Shown here one piece after another: positions 24,564 through 33,602 of a stretch of 64,000 nt of DNA. Both the position numbers and the translations under genes were made by a program. The notes below the pieces were generated by a model, which saw nothing but the letters and a program-made list of their open reading frames with translations, made no database searches and was not told where the DNA came from. Source of the DNA: an uncultured Lachnospiraceae bacterium. Its GTDB lineage: Bacteria > Bacillota > Clostridia > Lachnospirales > Lachnospiraceae. The DNA lies in NCBI GenBank assembly GCA_902781455.1, contig CACZJF010000010.1, forward strand, positions 1 to 64,000. Reading direction: 5' to 3'. The stretch's first letter is position 1. Every line of letters begins with the position of its first letter.

Positions 24564-24689
24564 GTCCTCTGCCTCCTTTCCCGCTCACGGGATTCCCGTT
24601 CCCTGCAGTATCATTCTCCAGACAGGTTCCCCTGCCTGTATAAAATCACTCTCGTATTCCAGGCAGATCTCCCTGCCTGCACAAAACCT

Positions 24690-25985
24690 TCAGTCTTCCT
24701 TCTCAAACCGCACCGCGATCGAATTCGCGTGGGCGGTCAGCTCCTCCGCCTGGGCAAATGATTCGATCTCCCTGTGCACAGCGCGAAGGGCTTCCTCCGA
24801 GTAATAGATCACACTGGACTTTTTAACAAAATCATCCACCGACAGCGGACTGAAGAACCTTGCCGTTCCGTTGGTCGGCAGGATGTGGTTCGGCCCCGCG
24901 AAATAGTCTCCCAGCGGTTCGCTGGAATATGGTCCGAGGAAGATGGCGCCTGCATTGTGCACCCGTGTCATCGCATCGAAAGGATTCGATGTGACAATCT
25001 CGAGATGCTCCGGCGCGATCTCGTCTACGACATTGATTCCCTCCGCCATGGAGTCGACCAGCAGGATATATCCGTAATTGTCCATCGACTTTGCGATGAT
25101 ATCCGCTCTCGAAAGTGTTTTCAGGAATCCTTCGATCTCCTTCGATACCGCTTCGGCCAGCGTCCTGGAAGTCGTGACCAGGATGGCCGATGCCAGTTCA
25201 TCATGCTCTGCCTGGCTGAGCAGGTCAGCCGCGACATAGCGCGGATTCGCTGTCTCGTCCGCCAGCACCATGATCTCACTCGGTCCTGCAATCGAATCGA
25301 TGCCTGTGAATCCATAGACAGCCTTCTTGGCAAGGGCGACAAAGATATTTCCGGGACCGACAATCTTGTCTACCTTCGGAATCGTTTCGGTACCGTGCGC
25401 CAGCGCCGCGATGGCCTGCGCGCCGCCGACCTTGAAGATCACATCGACGCCTGCTTCATTTGCCGCCACCAGCGTATTCGGGCTTACCTTTCCGCCGCGG
25501 CAGGGGGTCGTCATGACAATCTGTCCCACGCCCGCAACCTTTGCCGGCACCACATTCATCAGAACGGAAGACGGATAAACCGCCTTGCCGCCGGGAACGT
25601 ACACACCGACCTTCTGCAGAGGGGTAATCTTCTGGCCCAGAAGGATGCCATTTTCTTTCGAATCAAACCAGGAATACCGCTTCTGCTTCTCGTGATAGGA
25701 ACGGATGTTGACCAGCGCCTTGCGTATAACCTCAACCAGCCTCGGATCCACCTCACGGTAGGCTTCCTCGATCTCTTCCTTCGTCACACGCATCGTCTCA
25801 GGCGTCAGGCAGATGTGATCAAACTTCTCCGTATAGGAAAGCAGCGCCTCGTCCTTCTTCCGGCGGACAGTTTCAACGATTTCGGATACCGTCTTCTCAT
25901 ATTCGGAGTACTGGTTCGGACTGCGCTTCAGCAGCGATTCCAACAGGTCGACTCTGGTTTCTTTTGTCAGATTGATGATGTTCAT
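24690..25985 (-). CDS. hisD: Histidinol dehydrogenase
   Basis: 431 residues; oxidises histidinol to histidine with two NAD+. Zinc and substrate residues sit in SQAEHDELASAIL and GDYFAGPNHILPT; GPSEIMVLAD, PEHLEIVT and the GPGNIFVALAK loop are all present. 64 bases after hisG in the operon. Confidence 0.96.
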   Translation of the reverse strand: MNIINLTKETRVDLLESLLKRSPNQYSEYEKTVSEIVETVRRKKDEALLSYTEKFDHICLTPETMRVTKEEIEEAYREVDPRLVEVIRKALVNIRSYHEKQKRYSWFDSKENGILLGQKITPLQKVGVYVPGGKAVYPSSVLMNVVPAKVAGVGQIVMTTPCRGGKVSPNTLVAANEAGVDVIFKVGGAQAIAALAHGTETIPKVDKIVGPGNIFVALAKKAVYGFTGIDSIAGPSEIMVLADETANPRYVAADLLSQAEHDELASAILVTTSRTLAEAVSKEIEGFLKTLSRADIIAKSMDNYGYILLVDSMAEGINVVDEIAPEHLEIVTSNPFDAMTRVHNAGAIFLGPYSSEPLGDYFAGPNHILPTNGTARFFSPLSVDDFVKKSSVIYYSEEALRAVHREIESFAQAEELTAHANSIAVRFEKED

Positions 25986-26049
25986 GTTGTCCCTCTTTGT
26001 ATTTTTATATCAGTTCTGCCTGGATCCGGGCTGCACAGCCGCCCCTTCT

Positions 26050-26691
26050 TCAGCCCTTCAAGGCTTCATTCATCTCACTGAGCAGCTTCGTGATCCGCTC
26101 ATTTTCCATGCGCATGCTGACCGGATTGACCACCACCCGCGCGGACAGCGGACAGACCTCTTCGAGCACCTTCAGGCCGTTCTCCTTCAGGGTCGAACCG
26201 GTCTCCACGATGTCAACGATCACCTCCGCCAGGCCGACGATCGGCGCCAGTTCGATAGAGCCGTTCAGTTTGATGATCTCGACCGTCTGATTCTTGGTAT
26301 CATTGAAGTAATCCCTTGCGATCTTCGGATACTTCGTGGCAACGCGGATCTGCTCCTGCCCGTTCAGAAGCTTCGCTGCGTCCGCCGGACCGGCGACACA
26401 CATGCGGCACTTTCCGAAACCGAGGTCGAGCACTTCATAGATCTTCCGGCCTTCCTCCATGATGGTGTCTTCCCCGACCACGCCGAAATCGGCCGCGCCG
26501 TACTCCACATACGTCGGCACGTCCGGTCCCTTCGCGAGGAAGAACTTCAGCCCGTATTCCTCATTCACGAAGATCAGCTTGCGCGTATCCGGATCGCGCA
26601 TTTCCTCACAGGAGATCCCGATCTTCTCCATCAGGTTCATCGTCTGTTTTGCAAGGCGCCCTTTCGCCAGCGCCGCTGTAAGATATCTCAT
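26050..26691 (-). CDS. hisG: ATP phosphoribosyltransferase, short form
   Basis: First step of histidine synthesis. 213 residues without the C-terminal regulatory domain, the short form that works with HisZ, encoded just upstream. Motifs: LTAALAKGRL, AADFGVVGEDT, and the PRPP loop with the family's EIIKLNGSIELAP...ADVIVDIVETG-type segment. ATG 26691 is chosen because conserved sequence begins there; an in-frame ATG seven codons earlier is possible. Confidence 0.94.
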   Translation of the reverse strand: MRYLTAALAKGRLAKQTMNLMEKIGISCEEMRDPDTRKLIFVNEEYGLKFFLAKGPDVPTYVEYGAADFGVVGEDTIMEEGRKIYEVLDLGFGKCRMCVAGPADAAKLLNGQEQIRVATKYPKIARDYFNDTKNQTVEIIKLNGSIELAPIVGLAEVIVDIVETGSTLKENGLKVLEEVCPLSARVVVNPVSMRMENERITKLLSEMNEALKG

Positions 26692-26741
26692 ATTTCCATT
26701 CCCTGTCTGCATGGTCTGTTTTCCGAAAGCGGGCCACAGGA

Positions 26742-26760
26742 TTCAAGAACACCAACGACG
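26742..26760 (-). repeat. Degenerate CAAGAACRCC-family hairpin between hisZ and hisG
   Basis: The first 17 bases, ATTCAAGAACACCAACG, are identical to those at 56661-56677; the second arm has decayed (ACGTTC remains). It lies in the 77-base hisZ-hisG gap. Confidence 0.5.
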
Positions 26761-26768
26761 TTCGGACC

Positions 26769-27881
26769 TCAGTCTTCCAGGATCAGCTCCACGTACCTGC
26801 CCTCTGCGCGCAGCGCCGCCGCCTCACGATGTGCCTTCTCACGTTCTTCAGGTCTGTATGTGATCGTGACCCGCTCCGATCCGGTTTCGATCGCGATCTT
26901 CTGCCGCTGCAGCGCGTTCATCAGGCTGTCCAGGACAACGACAAAACCCGCGGAAGGCGCATTTTTCCCGAAATGCGCCAGCAGTGTGTCGTACCGGCCT
27001 CCCTTTACCACCGCGTCTCCCGTCCCGTAGGTATACCCGCGGAAAATGACCCCGGTATAGTACATGTAGGTGGGCAGCATGCCGAAGTCAAAGCTGACAT
27101 GGTCTTCAAGGCCATAGATCTTCAGAAGATCATAGATCTCCATCAGGCGGCTGACCGCGGCTCTTGCTTTCAGGCCTTCAGTGAGGGCGTATGCGCGATC
27201 CAGCATCGAGCGGTCCCCGTACAGCGAAGTAAGCTGTGTCAGAAGGGACAGGATCCGGCGGTCCATCTGCATCCCTGCAAGCAGCTGCTCCACACCGAAG
27301 GAGTTATGATTATGGATCAGCAGGCGCAGCTTCTCCTCCGTGGCATCGTCCAGCCCTGCTTCCTCAACCAGGCTCTCATAAAAAGCGACATGGCCGATGC
27401 TGATCTGAAAGTCCTTCAGTCCGGCGGCAAGCAGCATGGACGTGGCGGCAGCGATAATCTCCGCGTCCGCGTCGGCTGCGCACTCGCCGACCAGCTCAGC
27501 GCCGATCTCCGTATTCTCCTTCAGCCTTCCGCGGTGCTCCTGATGGTTGACATAGGTCCTTCCGAGATAACTCAGGCGGACCGGCTTTCCGTCGTTCGGA
27601 TAATACCGGCTGACAGCCCGCGCGATCGACGGCGTAAAGTCAGGGCGCAGCACCAGTGTATTACCCTCGCGGTCAAAAAACTTGTAAAGATCCCTGGTCG
27701 GAATCGTCCCGACATCGCTGCCGAACACGTCAAAAAACTCAAAGGTCGGTGTCTCGATGTCCCTGTACCCGTAAGAGGCCAGCACCCGATGCAGCTTCTG
27801 CTCCAGAACCTGCCTGCGCTCGCATGCTTCTCCGTAGATATCCCGGACGCCCTCCGGGGTGTGCAGTATCTTCTGATTCAT
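26769..27881 (-). CDS. hisZ: ATP phosphoribosyltransferase regulatory subunit HisZ
   Basis: 370 residues, a histidyl-tRNA synthetase catalytic-core paralogue that activates short HisG and carries its feedback inhibition. HisRS-like motifs remain (TPTFEFFDVF; LRPDFTPSIARAVS; GGRYDTLLAHFG). Only about 370 residues, with no anticodon-binding domain, and it is first in a his operon, which separates it from true HisRS. Its promoter is at 28018-28046. Confidence 0.93.
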   Translation of the reverse strand: MNQKILHTPEGVRDIYGEACERRQVLEQKLHRVLASYGYRDIETPTFEFFDVFGSDVGTIPTRDLYKFFDREGNTLVLRPDFTPSIARAVSRYYPNDGKPVRLSYLGRTYVNHQEHRGRLKENTEIGAELVGECAADADAEIIAAATSMLLAAGLKDFQISIGHVAFYESLVEEAGLDDATEEKLRLLIHNHNSFGVEQLLAGMQMDRRILSLLTQLTSLYGDRSMLDRAYALTEGLKARAAVSRLMEIYDLLKIYGLEDHVSFDFGMLPTYMYYTGVIFRGYTYGTGDAVVKGGRYDTLLAHFGKNAPSAGFVVVLDSLMNALQRQKIAIETGSERVTITYRPEEREKAHREAAALRAEGRYVELILED

Positions 27882-28017
27882 GTGGTTTTCCCTGTATATA
27901 GTTCTTTCTGATCTTCTCTGAACGCTCAGGCAGAATTCCGGCCGGCAGTCAGCATATCACCAGTCCCCCTTCGCATCCTTCGCTCACTTTATTCTGATAA
28001 AGCGATAAACTTTCGTT

Positions 28018-28046
28018 ATCTTATCGAACCTCTTTCGCTCTGTCAA
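28018..28046 (-). promoter_or_regulatory. Promoter of the hisZGDB-IE operon
   Basis: TTGACA, 17-base spacer, TAAGAT on the minus strand. The leader to hisZ is about 130 bases. It contains no T-box sequence and no run of His codons, so the control mechanism is not visible. Confidence 0.75.
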
Positions 28047-28079
28047 CCCGGCCGGTGTACCGGTACGCCTGCCCTCGTC

Positions 28080-28628
28080 CTATTCCTGCGCCCACGGGTG
28101 CCGGTCCAGGTCTGTCTGCAGTGCATCCAGATACGGGAGCAAAATCCCGTGCCTGTTCGGCCAGATCCGAAGCGTGGTGTCGATCTCATCAAACGGAACC
28201 GATTTTCTCCCGCCCTCCTGCGCGCGCTGCCAGGCTCGGTCCAGATCGCAGAAAGGCATGTAGTAGAATTCGTCCCGGGAGGAGTAAAAGATCAGCAGAA
28301 ACGCAATCCCGTTCTGTTTTTCGAAGGATCGCATGAACGCTACCTGATGTTCGTGGACATTCTGAAGGCTGAAGGTGTCACTCTTCGTCTCCTTGGCGTC
28401 GAAGCAGACCGGCACGCCCTGTACGGCGCCGATATAGTCGACCGTCGATTTCTGGTCAAAATACGCCAGCGTGATGTGCCGTGATTCCTTATCGATGTTG
28501 ATCGGTGTAATCGGGGTCGGAATCTTCTGAATCAACGCGAGGTTCTTCTCCCGGTACTGTTCATTGGTACGGTTGATCAGATCCTCCAGGGTGCTGCCCC
28601 GAAGGCCTCTGGAGTTCCATGTTGCCAT
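28080..28628 (-). CDS. recU: Holliday junction resolvase RecU
   Basis: 182 residues. Firmicute RecU cleaves four-way junctions during recombination and chromosome segregation. Catalytic segment YFDQKSTVDYIG and DAKETKSDTF carry the Asp/Glu/Lys residues of the nuclease centre; the N-terminal WNSRGLRG and middle HQVAFMRSFEKQNGIAFLLI segments are typical. GAGGAG ribosome site before ATG. Confidence 0.95.
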   Translation of the reverse strand: MATWNSRGLRGSTLEDLINRTNEQYREKNLALIQKIPTPITPINIDKESRHITLAYFDQKSTVDYIGAVQGVPVCFDAKETKSDTFSLQNVHEHQVAFMRSFEKQNGIAFLLIFYSSRDEFYYMPFCDLDRAWQRAQEGGRKSVPFDEIDTTLRIWPNRHGILLPYLDALQTDLDRHPWAQE

Positions 28629-28699
28629 GTTTACATCTCCTCAAAGGACTGTGCTGTCAGCCTGATGCACTGCGCAGCCGGACTCTGCTGCACAAGCGC

Positions 28700-29698
28700 T
28701 TACCGGCTCCTGATAACCTTCTCTTTGTCCAGGATCGTCTCAAACAGGTCAGGCCGCTTCGCTGTGAATGCTTTCCCGCTCAGATACCCGAGCGGGCCGT
28801 CTGACGCCGGAAACACGATTCTTCCCGCATGAAGAAGCTGGCTGCGCAGCCCGTAGGTACGGGCGAAGTATGCATTCCGGTCCCTGTTTCCGTACTTCGG
28901 ATCTCCCACCACCGGATGCCCGACGGATGCCAGATGCGCACGGATCTGATGGCTCCTCCCCGTGATCAGTTCAATCTCCAGGAGGGTCAGGGCTTCTCTT
29001 CCGTCTTTCTCTGCAGACCGGCCGACGGGCACATATCTTGTCAGAATCCGCTGCGCGTCCTGCACGCTCTTCGAGAAGATCTTCACCTGATTCTTTCTCT
29101 CATCCTTGATGAGATATCCGTCGATGGTCTTCTCTTCCTCCAGCCCTCCGACGACAAGCGCCTGATAATACTTGTGGATCGTCCGCTCCCGGAACATTTT
29201 CGACAGCTCCTGCAGCGCGGCTGTCGTCTTCCCGACTGCCACGATCCCACTGGTGTTACGGTCAAGCCGGTTGCATACGGAAGGACGGAAAGACTGCAGA
29301 CTTTCCGCGCTCACCGCGCCACAGTCAAGCAGATAGCCGATCACATATTCATTCAGGGAGACATCCGTGCCGGACGCCTTCTGTGTGAGCATGCCCACGT
29401 CCTTACTGACCAGCAGAATCTGCTCGTCCTCATAGACGACAGAAAGTCTGGTGCGCGGCCAGTCGGTATTCTGTGCGGGGGCGGTAAACTTCTCCAGGGT
29501 CTCTTCTGAAAACCAGATGCGTATCACATCTCCCCGGCAAAGCTTCTCCTTCCCGTCCGCCTTCTTTCCGTTCAGCGTGATATTCTTCTTGCGCAGCATC
29601 TTATACAGAAAACCGGCGGAAGCCCTTGATAGGTACTTTTCGAGCACCCTGTCCAGACGCTGTCCTTCTTCCAGGGAGGTAATGGTGATTTCTTTCAT
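28700..29698 (-). CDS. RluA-family 23S rRNA pseudouridine synthase
   Basis: 332 residues: N-terminal S4 RNA-binding domain (about 5-65), then the RluA catalytic domain with CNRLDRNTSGIV (catalytic Asp; the usual leading His is Asn, as in several clostridial RluC-like proteins), LITGRSHQIRAHL and VVGDPKYG. ATG 29698 follows AAGGA; an in-frame start 22 codons upstream lacks a ribosome site. Target position in 23S rRNA cannot be told from sequence alone. Confidence 0.92.
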   Translation of the reverse strand: MKEITITSLEEGQRLDRVLEKYLSRASAGFLYKMLRKKNITLNGKKADGKEKLCRGDVIRIWFSEETLEKFTAPAQNTDWPRTRLSVVYEDEQILLVSKDVGMLTQKASGTDVSLNEYVIGYLLDCGAVSAESLQSFRPSVCNRLDRNTSGIVAVGKTTAALQELSKMFRERTIHKYYQALVVGGLEEEKTIDGYLIKDERKNQVKIFSKSVQDAQRILTRYVPVGRSAEKDGREALTLLEIELITGRSHQIRAHLASVGHPVVGDPKYGNRDRNAYFARTYGLRSQLLHAGRIVFPASDGPLGYLSGKAFTAKRPDLFETILDKEKVIRSR

Positions 29699-29783
29699 GC
29701 AAGGATTCCTTGTCGTGACTGCCTGCGATCCGCGCCGCGCTCTTTCTGCCCAGGCGCCATTCATCTGCCGCAGTACTTTCTGA

Positions 29784-30404
29784 TCAGATCGAAATGCTCT
29801 TGATGACTCTCAGTACCGCTTCGTCACGGGTTTCTCCCTCGTGTGCCTCGTCCGGCGTGTACTTCAGGCCTTCGCGGTATTTCTGCGGGTCAGACGCGAG
29901 CTGTCGGATTCTCTCCTGGTACTGTTCCAGCTTCCTGAAAATCTTGAAGGTAGGATTGCCGAAGCCATTGCCATGGAGAATCTTGCGCACATGTGTCTCC
30001 ATGAATTCGAACTTCCCCTTCTGTGCGCTGGAATAGGCTGCGATGTTGTTGCCGCACACAACAACGCAGTCAAGAGAAAGTCTTCCCTCATAGGCCGTGA
30101 CGCACAGCTCATAGCCGTGTACGAGATCCCCCGCAATCTCCTCCGTGATCTCGACCACCTTCGGGTCAATGGGCTTTTGCAGCAGCACCATAATCATCGA
30201 CACAGTCCACTTTGCCGCGGGGAGGACACCGAGGATCGCAAACAGCGTGAACATATTCTTCCTGGTGCCTGTCATGATCAGGCCTGTGAAAAAGATCAGA
30301 AGGCACAGGCCGAACAGGAACGCGACGATGGCGATCCTCCGTTTCTTTTCATAGGCATAATAACCATAGCTGCCCTTGACGGGATGGTTCTTTTTCTTTC
30401 CCAC
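29784..30404 (-). CDS. Conserved membrane protein, function unknown
   Basis: 206 residues: basic N-terminus, two membrane helices (about 24-45 and 52-74), then a soluble cytoplasmic domain of mixed helix/strand (EGRLSLDCVVVCGNNIAAYSS; a C-terminal helix QYQERIRQLASDPQKYREGLK). I do not recognise a named domain. Fifteen bases after ygiQ and 85 before the RluA-type gene, so part of a housekeeping operon. Intact, with no sign of decay. Confidence 0.75.
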   Translation of the reverse strand: MGKKKNHPVKGSYGYYAYEKKRRIAIVAFLFGLCLLIFFTGLIMTGTRKNMFTLFAILGVLPAAKWTVSMIMVLLQKPIDPKVVEITEEIAGDLVHGYELCVTAYEGRLSLDCVVVCGNNIAAYSSAQKGKFEFMETHVRKILHGNGFGNPTFKIFRKLEQYQERIRQLASDPQKYREGLKYTPDEAHEGETRDEAVLRVIKSISI

Positions 30405-30419
30405 TTTTCGTTTTCCTTC

Positions 30420-32525
30420 TCAGCTTTTTTTCTTTCCGGACAGATTGCGCGAAGCCCCTCCGGACCTGTGGGCAGACCGCGCTGAAATTCTCTTGTCGGT
30501 ACTGCTGCCGGGCTGCACTGAAGTCCTCTTGTCAGTTTTGCGGCCGGACTGCGCTGAAGTTCTCTTGCCGGATCTTTGGCCGGAACGTTCTGAAGTCCTC
30601 TTGTCCGTTCTGCGGCCGGACTGCGCTGAAGTCCTCTTCGTAGATCCGGCTGCAGGCCGCCTGTCTGACCTGTTTCCTTCCTTCTGCGGCCGGATCAGGC
30701 ACTTCGCGCCATATCCGATCAGGTCTTCCCGCCCCGCTGTCATCAGCGCTTCCCTGACAAGCTGATACAGCTTCGGATTGCGGAACTGCATCAGGGCTCT
30801 CTGCATTGCCTTCTCATGCGGATCCTTCGGAACATAAACTTTCTTCAGCGACTTCGGGTCAGAACCCTTCAGTGTCCGCGGATCCACGCCGGTATAGTAC
30901 ATGACCGTTGACAGGGTCGACGGCGTCGGATAGAAATCCTGCACCTGCTCCGGCTGATGGTGAATGTCCCGCAGGTACTCTGCCAGCTGAACCGCATCCT
31001 TCATGGTGCAGCCTGGATGCGAGCTGATCAGATACGGCACCAGATACTGATCCATACCGCAGGACTGATTCATCTGATTATAACGCCCTGCAAATGCCGT
31101 GTAAACGCTGTGCGGCGGTTTTCCGAGCGTCCTGAGCACAGAGTCGGATACATGTTCCGGCGCCACCTTCAGCTGCCCGGAGATATGCCAGCGGACGAGT
31201 TCTTCGAGGAACGCGTCGTCATGATCCAGCATGACATAATCAAACCGCACCCCGGAACGGACAAACACCTTCTTGACGCCGTCCAGATTCCTCAGCTTCT
31301 TCAGAAGCGCGGTATAGGAGGAGTGGTCCACTTCCAGATTCGGGCAGGGCTTCGGGAAGAGGCATTGTCTGTCCTTGCATGTTCCTACCTTCAGCTGCTT
31401 GTGGCAGGACGGCTGATGAAAGTTTGCCGTCGGTCCGCCCACATCGTGGATGTAACCTTTGAAATCCGGATCCCGGATCAGCCGTTTTGCCTCTTCCAGA
31501 ATCGACTCATCGCTTCTTGCCTGGATAATCCTTCCCTGGTGAAAATTCAGCGCGCAGAAATTGCATGCACCAAAGCACCCTCTGTTCGAGGTAATTGAAA
31601 ACTTCACTTCGGAAAAAGCCGGGATCCCGCCTGCGGCGTCATAATCCGGGTGCCAGGCTCTTGTATAGGGAAGCGCATAGACATCGTCCATTTCCTGCTG
31701 CGTGAGCGGCTTCGCGGGGGGATTCTGCACAACATACACCGTACCGTAAGGCTCCACCAGCGTCTTTGCATTGAAGGGATCCGTATTGCGGTACTGCTCA
31801 TAAAAACTCACCGCATAATTCAGGCGGTCCTGTCGGAGCGCATCCCAGTCCGGCAGCATGACCGCATCTGTCAGAGAAGAAGGATCCTTCGTCTTATAGC
31901 AGGTCCCTGCAATAAATGTAAGATCTTTGACATTCAGTCCGGAATCAAGCGCCTGCGCGATCTCCACGATCGAATGCTCACCCATCCCATAGGAAATCAG
32001 GTCGGCGCCGCTGTCCATGAGAAGAGACCTGCGCAGGCTGTCACTCCAGTAATCATAGTGCGCCATGCGCCGCAGCGATGCTTCGATGCCTCCGGCGATG
32101 ATCGGCGTATGCCGGAAGACGGAACGGATCAGATTACAGTACACCATGCAGGCCCGGTCCGGCCTTCTTCCCATCACGCCGCCCGGACTGTAGGCGTCCG
32201 TCTGCCTGTGCTTTTTTGAGACAGAATAATGGTTTACCATGGAGTCCATGTTGCCGGCCGATACCAGAAAGCCCAGTCTCGGTTCTCCGAACAGAGCAAC
32301 ACTTGAAGGATCGCGCCAGTCGGGCTGCGAAAGGATGCATACGCTAAAGCCATGGGCTTCCAGCAGCCTTGACAGGATCGCAGGTCCGAAGGACGGATGA
32401 TCAACGTAGGCATCCCCAATGACATACACAAAATCCGGCTGACGGATGCCGCGCGCTTCCATGTCCTGGCGTGTGACAGGAAGAAACAGCTCTCTGTTCA
32501 GTTGTCTGTGTGTTATCACTGACAT
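30420..32525 (-). CDS. YgiQ-family radical SAM protein
   Basis: 701 residues. N-terminal UPF0313 domain, radical SAM cluster motif CFGACNFC (CX3CX2C) around residue 318, and a conserved C-terminal segment (YFYPTPSTLSTVMYYTGVDP-type). The biochemical role of this family is not established. The start overlaps the rsuA stop by 10 bases (ATGTCAGTGA), so translation is coupled. The last ~70 residues are an Arg/Lys/Ser/Thr repeat encoded by a 36-base tandem array, not part of the normal family. Confidence 0.9.
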   Translation of the reverse strand: MSVITHRQLNRELFLPVTRQDMEARGIRQPDFVYVIGDAYVDHPSFGPAILSRLLEAHGFSVCILSQPDWRDPSSVALFGEPRLGFLVSAGNMDSMVNHYSVSKKHRQTDAYSPGGVMGRRPDRACMVYCNLIRSVFRHTPIIAGGIEASLRRMAHYDYWSDSLRRSLLMDSGADLISYGMGEHSIVEIAQALDSGLNVKDLTFIAGTCYKTKDPSSLTDAVMLPDWDALRQDRLNYAVSFYEQYRNTDPFNAKTLVEPYGTVYVVQNPPAKPLTQQEMDDVYALPYTRAWHPDYDAAGGIPAFSEVKFSITSNRGCFGACNFCALNFHQGRIIQARSDESILEEAKRLIRDPDFKGYIHDVGGPTANFHQPSCHKQLKVGTCKDRQCLFPKPCPNLEVDHSSYTALLKKLRNLDGVKKVFVRSGVRFDYVMLDHDDAFLEELVRWHISGQLKVAPEHVSDSVLRTLGKPPHSVYTAFAGRYNQMNQSCGMDQYLVPYLISSHPGCTMKDAVQLAEYLRDIHHQPEQVQDFYPTPSTLSTVMYYTGVDPRTLKGSDPKSLKKVYVPKDPHEKAMQRALMQFRNPKLYQLVREALMTAGREDLIGYGAKCLIRPQKEGNRSDRRPAAGSTKRTSAQSGRRTDKRTSERSGQRSGKRTSAQSGRKTDKRTSVQPGSSTDKRISARSAHRSGGASRNLSGKKKS
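30481..30660. repeat. 36-base tandem repeat in the 3' end of ygiQ
   Basis: Five units start exactly 36 bases apart at 30481, 30517, 30553, 30589 and 30625 (plus-strand consensus GCTGAAGTCCTCTTG followed by a variable part and GGCCGGACTGC). Each codes for 12 residues such as KRTSAQSGRKTD. The frame is preserved whatever the copy number, so length can vary by slippage. Confidence 0.85.
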
Positions 32526-33397
32526 ATCTCATCCTCGTGCACGATGGGAGGGACATCTGTCAACAGTTCCATCTCTTTGGCGGTGAGCGGACGGTACTGC
32601 CCCGGCTTCAGCGCGGGATCCAGTACAACCTCTCCCATGGACAGCCTTTTCAGGAAGCAGACCTGTCTGCCGAACGCACCGAACATCCGCTTGATCTGGT
32701 GGTACTTTCCCTCCGAGATCGATACGACCGCGCAGCACTCCCCTTCTTCACAGTGCGCAAGGTCGCTTTGAGATATGCTCCTCATACCGGGAAGGATCTC
32801 ACCATCGGAAAAAATGCTCTCCACACCCGGAAGGATTTCATTTTCTTCTGAATCCGCGGTCTGCACAGTGTCTGAGACAGAGAGAAACACCAGCTTCGCC
32901 GGCAGTGTTTTCTTCTTCTCTCCGATCTCGATGCCATCGCGGAATCCAAGCATGATTTCCCTGTCAGGCTGCCCGCTGATCACCGCGAAATAGGTTTTCA
33001 TCACATGCTTCTTCGGTGAGAGCAGCGCATGGCTCAGCCCTCCGTCCTCTGTCAGCAGGAGCAGGCCTTCCGTATCCTTGTCAAGCCTTCCCACCGGATG
33101 GAGCTTTGACGCATAGGGTTCCCGAATCAGGTCCAGGACGGTTTTCTCTTTCGTGTCTTTTGTCGCGCTGATGACACCGGCCGGTTTGTTCAGCATCAGG
33201 GTCGGAGGAGCCGAAGGCTTCACCGGCGTCTGATCAACCAGGATCTCGTCCAGTCCCGGGCTGACCTTCTGTTCCGGCTGTTTCGCCCGTTCTTTGTTGA
33301 TGGACACCCGACCGCTGCGGATCAGCTTTTTCACTTCTGCCCTGGACCCGATCCCCGCTTCCGCCAGGAAACGGTCAAGTCTGATATGCTCTGCCAT
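32516..33397 (-). CDS. rsuA: RsuA-family 16S rRNA pseudouridine synthase
   Basis: 293 residues: S4 domain (LDRFLAEAGIGSRAEVKKLI), then the catalytic domain with GRLDKDTEGLLLLT (catalytic Asp). RsuA makes Psi516-type modification in 16S rRNA; family members are usually ~240 residues. The extra length is an insertion of about 45 residues near 180-225 that contains two copies of an EILPG(V/M)xSI motif, before the conserved SISEGKYHQIKRMF. The stop overlaps the ygiQ start. Confidence 0.92.
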   Translation of the reverse strand: MAEHIRLDRFLAEAGIGSRAEVKKLIRSGRVSINKERAKQPEQKVSPGLDEILVDQTPVKPSAPPTLMLNKPAGVISATKDTKEKTVLDLIREPYASKLHPVGRLDKDTEGLLLLTEDGGLSHALLSPKKHVMKTYFAVISGQPDREIMLGFRDGIEIGEKKKTLPAKLVFLSVSDTVQTADSEENEILPGVESIFSDGEILPGMRSISQSDLAHCEEGECCAVVSISEGKYHQIKRMFGAFGRQVCFLKRLSMGEVVLDPALKPGQYRPLTAKEMELLTDVPPIVHEDEICQ

Positions 33398-33480
33398 GTT
33401 TCTCCTTCGTCAGGTTCCGTGAGACGGTCCGGGTATCCGCGCGTCGAAGTACGGATTCCGGTCTGCCGTCTTCACATGAA

Positions 33481-33515
33481 CAGGGACATCTGTATGCCAT
33501 ATACAGATGTCCCTG
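33481..33515. repeat. Perfect 15-bp hairpin upstream of rsuA
   Basis: CAGGGACATCTGTAT and its exact complement, with a 5-base loop, in the 205-base gap between the coiled-coil gene and rsuA. Neither side is followed by a T-run, so it is not a standard terminator. It may be a decayed terminator, an RNase site or a small palindromic repeat. Confidence 0.6.
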
Positions 33516-33602
33516 GAATACTCATTTACAAATCACTTTTCCTGTGATCCGAATGCTGACCATCTCTGAGCGGCTTTTGCAGGTGCGGCCGCTTTCGTCA
33601 GA

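Noticed and set aside
26769-27881. Histidyl-tRNA synthetase
   Set aside because: It lacks the anticodon-binding domain and lies before a short hisG, which identifies HisZ.
27882-28017. T-box or His leader peptide in front of hisZ
   Set aside because: No T-box core sequence and no row of His codons. Likewise nothing of the kind in front of leuA or thrC.
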